Origin: Hyphomicrobiaceae bacterium
GTDB lineage: Bacteria; Pseudomonadota; Alphaproteobacteria; Rhizobiales; Hyphomicrobiaceae
Direction of reading: 5' to 3'
Length of the DNA stretch: 64,000 bases
NCBI GenBank assembly: GCA_022844275.1
Contig: JALHMB010000004.1
Location: 372,001 to 436,000 of the forward strand
In this document: one piece after another, positions 60,665 to 64,000 of the stretch
Layout: every line of letters starts with the position of its first letter
Numbering within the stretch: position 1 is the stretch's first letter
Translations under genes and position numbers: made by a program
Notes under the pieces: model-generated
Told to the model about the DNA's origin: nothing
What the model saw: only the letters and a program-made list of their open reading frames with translations
Databases searched by the model: none

Positions 60665-61771
60665 CGTGGCGCAGCGCGCGAAGGCGAGCTGCTGGTGCCA
60701 GGGCTTCTGCGCTGCGGGCATTGCGGTCGCAAGCTGCACGTCCACTACGGCGGCAAGCTCGGCCGCTATAACTGCTACGGCGCGCGCGCCAACCACGGCA
60801 CCGAGCGCTGCATCTCGGTGAGCGGCCTGAGCATCGATGCGGCGATCGCAGGGGAGGTGCTGCGTGAGCTGCGCCCGCTCGGCGTCGAGGCCGCGCTCAA
60901 AGCGATCGAAGCGCAGTCGAGCCAGACGACGGTCGCCGAGCGACAGCTGGAGCTGTCATTGCAGCAGGCGCGCTACGAGGCGGTCCACGCTCGCCGCCAA
61001 TACGATGCCGTCGATCCCGCCAATCGTCTCGTGGCCGGTGAACTCGAACGACGCTGGAATGAGGCGTTGCAGGCAGTTGCCCGGATCGAAGGCGAGATCG
61101 CCGCCGTCATGGCGCGCCGTCCACCTCCCCTCGGCGAGGTCGAGCGTCAGCAACTGATGGCGCTCGGTACCGATCTTATGCGGGCCTGGTCCCATCCTGC
61201 AGCGACGGCCACCACGCGCAAGCGGATCGTACGGGCGGCGCTGACGGAGATCGTCGTGCGCCGGGACGGCGCGATCATCCATGTAGTCCTGCATTGGCGC
61301 GGCGGCAGCCACACCGAGCTCAAGATCAAGCAGCGTCTGAACGCGGCCGGTCGGCCCAACCCGCACATGCCCCACGACACGATCGCGCTGATGAGCGAAC
61401 TGGCTCGGCTCATGCCCGACCAGCAGATCACCCGTCTTCTCAACCGGATTGGCGTCGAGACCGGCTACGGCAATGCCTGGACACAGGAGCGTGTCCGCGG
61501 GTTCCGCCAACACCACGGCATCGCGCGCTACCGTGACGGTGAGTGGGCGGAGCGCGGCGAGATCTCGCTTGAGGCAGCCGCCGAGATCGTTGGGGTCTGC
61601 AATATGACGGCTCTGCGCATGCTCCGACGCGGCGACATCAAGGGCCGGCAGGTCTGTCGGGGCGCTCCCTGGGTGATCAAGACGGCAGACCTCGCCGACT
61701 TCGCGGGCCACAGTCGAGCGCTGCGTCCGCTAACACCAAACCCCGCGCAGTCGGTCCTTGATCTTCAATGA
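60665..61771 (+). pseudogene. Serine recombinase, C-terminal part without catalytic domain
   Basis: From about 60665 the frame encodes the C-terminal part of a large serine recombinase: the zinc ribbon LLRCGHCGRKLHVHYGGKLGRYNCYG...TERC, then a helical coiled-coil region (QARYEAVHARRQYDAVDPANRLVAGELERRWNEAL) and ALTEIVVRRDGAIIHVVLHWRGGSHTELKIK to the end. The resolvase domain with the catalytic Ser is missing. Its place is taken by antisense cytochrome c DNA. It cannot recombine DNA. It is a deletion scar of an integrated element. Confidence 0.85.
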
Positions 61772-61784
61772 GTTAACCTGAGGT

Positions 61785-61893
61785 GCACTATGAAGCCCAA
61801 TCGCTCGGGCAATTGAAGATCGTAAGCACCGTGCTCCACCTCGGTATCGAGGTCAACGACGCGATTGAGACAGCAGGGCACCTCGAAAAATAG
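61785..61893 (+). pseudogene. Possible C-terminal relic of a tyrosine recombinase
   Basis: The short frame reads SLGQLKIVSTVLHLGIEV and NDAIETAGHLEK-stop, like the end of phage/plasmid integrases (LGHLKIENTVRYLGVDVEDALELAE). The position of the catalytic Tyr (TVRYLG) is His here. Only about 35 codons remain, so this is tentative. Confidence 0.4.
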
Positions 61894-61964
61894 GGCCTGG
61901 TGTTTGTCTTGCAAATCGGATTCGGTGAGACCATCGGAGACGGGGCGAGGAGCACGGGGCGGTC

Positions 61965-62325
61965 ATGGGTCAGATGGGTTTTTTGCAGCGGCGGCTCGAT
62001 GCGTTTGAGCGCCAAGGGCGATCCGCTGGAGACGATCAAGGCGACGGTGCCGTGGGAGGAGTTCCGGGCGACAATCGAGGCGGTGACGGAGACAAAGCGC
62101 GAAGAGCGCAAGAGCAACGCCGGGCGCAAGCCCTACGACACGATCCTGAAGTTCAAGATCGTGGTTCTGCAGAGCCTCTACAATCTCTCCGACGAGCGGA
62201 CCGAGTTCCTGATCCGCGACCGCCTCTCGTTCATGCGCTTTCTCGATCTCGGGCTTGAGGATGCGGTGCCGGACGCCACCACCATCTGGCTGTTCCGCGA
62301 GGCGCTGGCCGAGGCCGGGCTGATG
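61965..62325 (+). mobile_element. IS5-family transposase, 5' remnant
   Basis: The start MGQMGF (61965) runs into a T6 tract and continues in another frame from about 61985: RLSAKGDPLETIKATVPWEEFRATIE, GRKPYDTILKFKIVVLQSLYNLSDERTEFLIRDRLSFMRFLDLGL, PDATTIWLFREALAEAGLM. It ends abruptly at about 62325. This is the N-terminal third of an IS5-family transposase with a probable frameshift at the T tract and a 3' truncation. Confidence 0.8.
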
Positions 62326-62432
62326 GTGTGTCGCTCAGGGTGTGCCTGTAGAGTGGGTGAGAACTGCTCGACGAGGTTGTTTCGACGATGAGCGGCTGAG
62401 GACTGACCCCAGCCGCCCCATTGTTCCGAGGG

Positions 62433-63494
62433 CTAGCGGCGCTGCCCCTCTTTGTACTCCGGCAGTTCTTTCGCTTGAGCCTCGGTCAGTGTTGTCGTCA
62501 ACCGATCGCCCTCGCCGAGCTGGATCTGCGAGATCGGGATGGCGACACGGCGTGCACCGAGTCCGAGAAACCCGCCCACATCAATAAGGATGGACTCGAC
62601 CTGCCCATTAGCTCCCATCACGACGTCTTCGACATCGCCAATGTTGCGATTGTCAGCGCCATAAACATCCTTCCCGACAAGCTGCTTGCCCATCGTTGCC
62701 AGTAGCCCCTGCTCCGCTGACTGCTGGGTCGGCTGAGTTGCGCTAGACGATGGAGCGGTGGTGGACTGAGCCTGCTGCTTTCCCTCCTCCACGCGTACCT
62801 GCGGCTCGCCCTGCTTTTGAACAGTTACGGTGGGCTGGCCCTGCTGCTGCACCGTCACCTGAGGCTTGGCTTGTTCGATCGCGACCTTTGGCTGGGCCTG
62901 ATCGACCGTCACTTTCGGCTGAGGCTGCTGGACGGTCACTTGAGGAGGTGGCTGCGTGACAGTGACCTGAGGCGCTGGCTGCTGGACATTCACCTGCGGC
63001 GACTTCTGCTCGACCTGAATGTCAGTTGACCGCGCAGCTTGCCTTTGGCCCGGTTGCTCGACTTGTCCCGTCTGCTCATGAAGCATCCGAACATCAGCGA
63101 TGACGCGATCCAGTGCCGGGGTCACCTCGCTGGGGTTGGCCTGCGCCTTCTGCAGAATGGCTTGCGCCGCGTCTATGCTTTTCGACGCCTGAGCCCTGCG
63201 GTCTTGAGGCATGGCGTTCAGCTTCGTCTCCACCTCCTGCAGCGCCTGCTGGGCCTGCTTCTGGGCAGTATTCGTTTGACCCTGCTTCGCCGAAGCAAAC
63301 TGGTCGCGTGCCTGCTCTAACAACCGGATCGACTGCTGCAGGTCCTGCTGACTGCCTTGCGTGGTGCCGGGCTGCGACGTCGTGGGTGCAGGAGTCTGGG
63401 TCGTCTGAGCCGAGACCACCGGCGCTGCTATACAAAGCGCGATGGCGCTTGTGGCTCCGAGAAGGGACCTTCTGATGTACGTCAACGAGTGCAT
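62433..63494 (-). CDS. Secreted PRC-barrel protein with Gln/Pro/Val repeats
   Basis: ATG 63494 starts a 353-residue protein with a signal peptide (RSLLGATSAIALCIAAPVVSAQ). A Gln-rich helical region (residues 45-150) is followed by a repeat block (about 160-235) of units like PQVTVQQPQ, PKVTVDQAQ, PKVAIEQAK. A C-terminal PRC barrel (QLVGKDVYGADNRNIGDVEDVVMGANGQVESILIDVGGFLGLGARRVAIPISQI) ends the protein. The PRC domain resembles those of the protein at 23085. The extended repeat may span the periplasm or wall. An open frame on the opposite strand is a shadow. Confidence 0.88.
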   Translation of the reverse strand: MHSLTYIRRSLLGATSAIALCIAAPVVSAQTTQTPAPTTSQPGTTQGSQQDLQQSIRLLEQARDQFASAKQGQTNTAQKQAQQALQEVETKLNAMPQDRRAQASKSIDAAQAILQKAQANPSEVTPALDRVIADVRMLHEQTGQVEQPGQRQAARSTDIQVEQKSPQVNVQQPAPQVTVTQPPPQVTVQQPQPKVTVDQAQPKVAIEQAKPQVTVQQQGQPTVTVQKQGEPQVRVEEGKQQAQSTTAPSSSATQPTQQSAEQGLLATMGKQLVGKDVYGADNRNIGDVEDVVMGANGQVESILIDVGGFLGLGARRVAIPISQIQLGEGDRLTTTLTEAQAKELPEYKEGQRR

Positions 63495-63638
63495 TTAACT
63501 CTCCTTTGATCGTGACTTCCACCAGCTCCTCACGCGACTGGCATACAAGGTGAACGTTCCGCGGCAATAAGTGTTCCGCGAACCGACAACCGCCGAGCGC
63601 GTCACTTCGCTTTGTGCGAAACGCCCCTGCTCCAATGG

Positions 63639-64000
63639 CTACGGATTGAGCGCCAAGATGCCGGCATTGAGAGTTTTCGCGTAAGAGACCCAAGCGAAAT
63701 AGGGGACGAGAAGCCAGCCTGCTGTTCGCTGTGCCTTGAGCGCGAATGCGATGGTCGCCGCGACGCTGACGGCCAGTAGTCCGATGATGACGAGCGCTTC
63801 CATGGGACGATGCAGCAGGAAGAATACCGGAGATCACGCGGCGTTTAGCGCGAGCTGGATGAAGAACAGTCCAATCGCCTTCCGCGCAGCACGTGGATCG
63901 TGAGCCCGATCTCACAGCAGCCAAAGGCTCACGCTCATCATGGCGTAGAGAATGTTCCACAGACAGGAAACGCCCAGCTAGGGGGCGTCCAGAAGGGCTT
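63639..64000 (-). pseudogene. tspO: TspO/MBR family protein, decayed; 5' end may lie outside the window
   Basis: On the minus strand the sequence reads KPFWTPPSWAFPV, then (one-base shift) LWNILYAMMSVSLWLL-stop-DRAHDPRAARKAIGLFFIQLALNAA-stop-SPVFFLLHRPMEALVIIGLLAVSVAATIAFALK, and ends SYAKTLNAGILALNP. These are the landmark segments of TspO. Both in-frame TGA codons stand where the family has Trp. With the frameshift, the gene is dead. TspO is an outer- or inner-membrane tetrapyrrole-binding protein linked to oxygen and stress responses. Confidence 0.8.

Noticed and set aside
63639-64000. TGA recoded as Trp
   Set aside because: Many intact genes in the window end with TGA at family-typical lengths, and the TspO copy also has a frameshift, so simple decay explains it.

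Overview
The window comes from a high-GC alphaproteobacterium, most likely of the order Hyphomicrobiales (Rhizobiales; Bradyrhizobium/Methylobacterium-like). This rests on the FixJ- and FixK-like regulators, an HWE histidine kinase, BA14K-type repeats on a penicillin-binding protein, DUF3309/DUF2853/DUF502/CsbD small proteins, PRC-barrel proteins and a DUF736/DUF3363/DUF2285 conjugation module. The assignment is inferred from family recognition, not from a search. No rRNA, tRNA or CRISPR array was found.

Region 1 (1-12.6 kb) is a defence island. A truncated DUF3732 gene is followed by a tightly coupled five-gene operon: an N6-adenine DNA methylase, an unrecognised 874-residue protein, a large DEAH helicase (DrmA type), a DUF1998 protein (DrmB type) and a PLD nuclease-fold protein (DrmC type). 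This is a DISARM-like anti-phage system. It has no SNF2 helicase (class 1 DrmD) and no cytosine methylase (class 2) inside the operon, so it looks like a mixed or undescribed variant whose second gene is the novel part.

Region 2 (12.7-18.6 kb) is a decayed conjugation module: a DUF3363 relaxase, DUF736, a divergent XRE regulator and partner with a palindromic operator, TraF signal peptidase, an excisionase-like HTH protein and a frameshifted DUF2285 gene. Non-coding DNA around the relaxase is strongly structured. It holds a symmetric set of four heptamers, a 23-bp hairpin (both oriT candidates) and a 174-bp imperfect inverted repeat just upstream of DUF736 that could be a single-strand promoter.

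Region 3 (18.9-42.6 kb) mixes intact stress or envelope genes with scars. Intact genes include an SbmA/YddA-like ABC protein with a degenerate Walker A, PRC-barrel, CsbD, two Crp/Fnr regulators, a FixJ-like regulator with Glu at the phospho-acceptor site, an MgtE-like protein, a universal stress protein, a YeeE/YedE sulfur-transport pair with a structured leader, and DUF502. Scars include broken CBS, PIMT/erythromycin-esterase, GntP and DnaJ genes, one complete IS3-family element, an IS4-family transposase, an IS256-family element with a 9-bp target duplication that is broken by a ~30-bp palindromic insertion, and a relic of a T7-like phage RNA polymerase.

Region 4 (42.6-59.2 kb) is mostly intact chromosome-like content: glycosyltransferase plus glycogen-debranching enzyme, L,D-transpeptidase plus PBP1A with BA14K repeats, an NSS transporter, a CPA2 antiporter, a GlsB-type protein, and a 1458-residue CheB-CheR-PAS-kinase-REC-REC-LuxR fusion divergent from an HWE kinase.

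Region 5 (59.5-64 kb) is again debris: a gene frameshifted at a T run, HxlR and TspO relics in which Trp codons have become TGA, a cytochrome c truncated by a serine-recombinase fragment, integrase and IS5 fragments, and one intact repeat-rich PRC-barrel protein.
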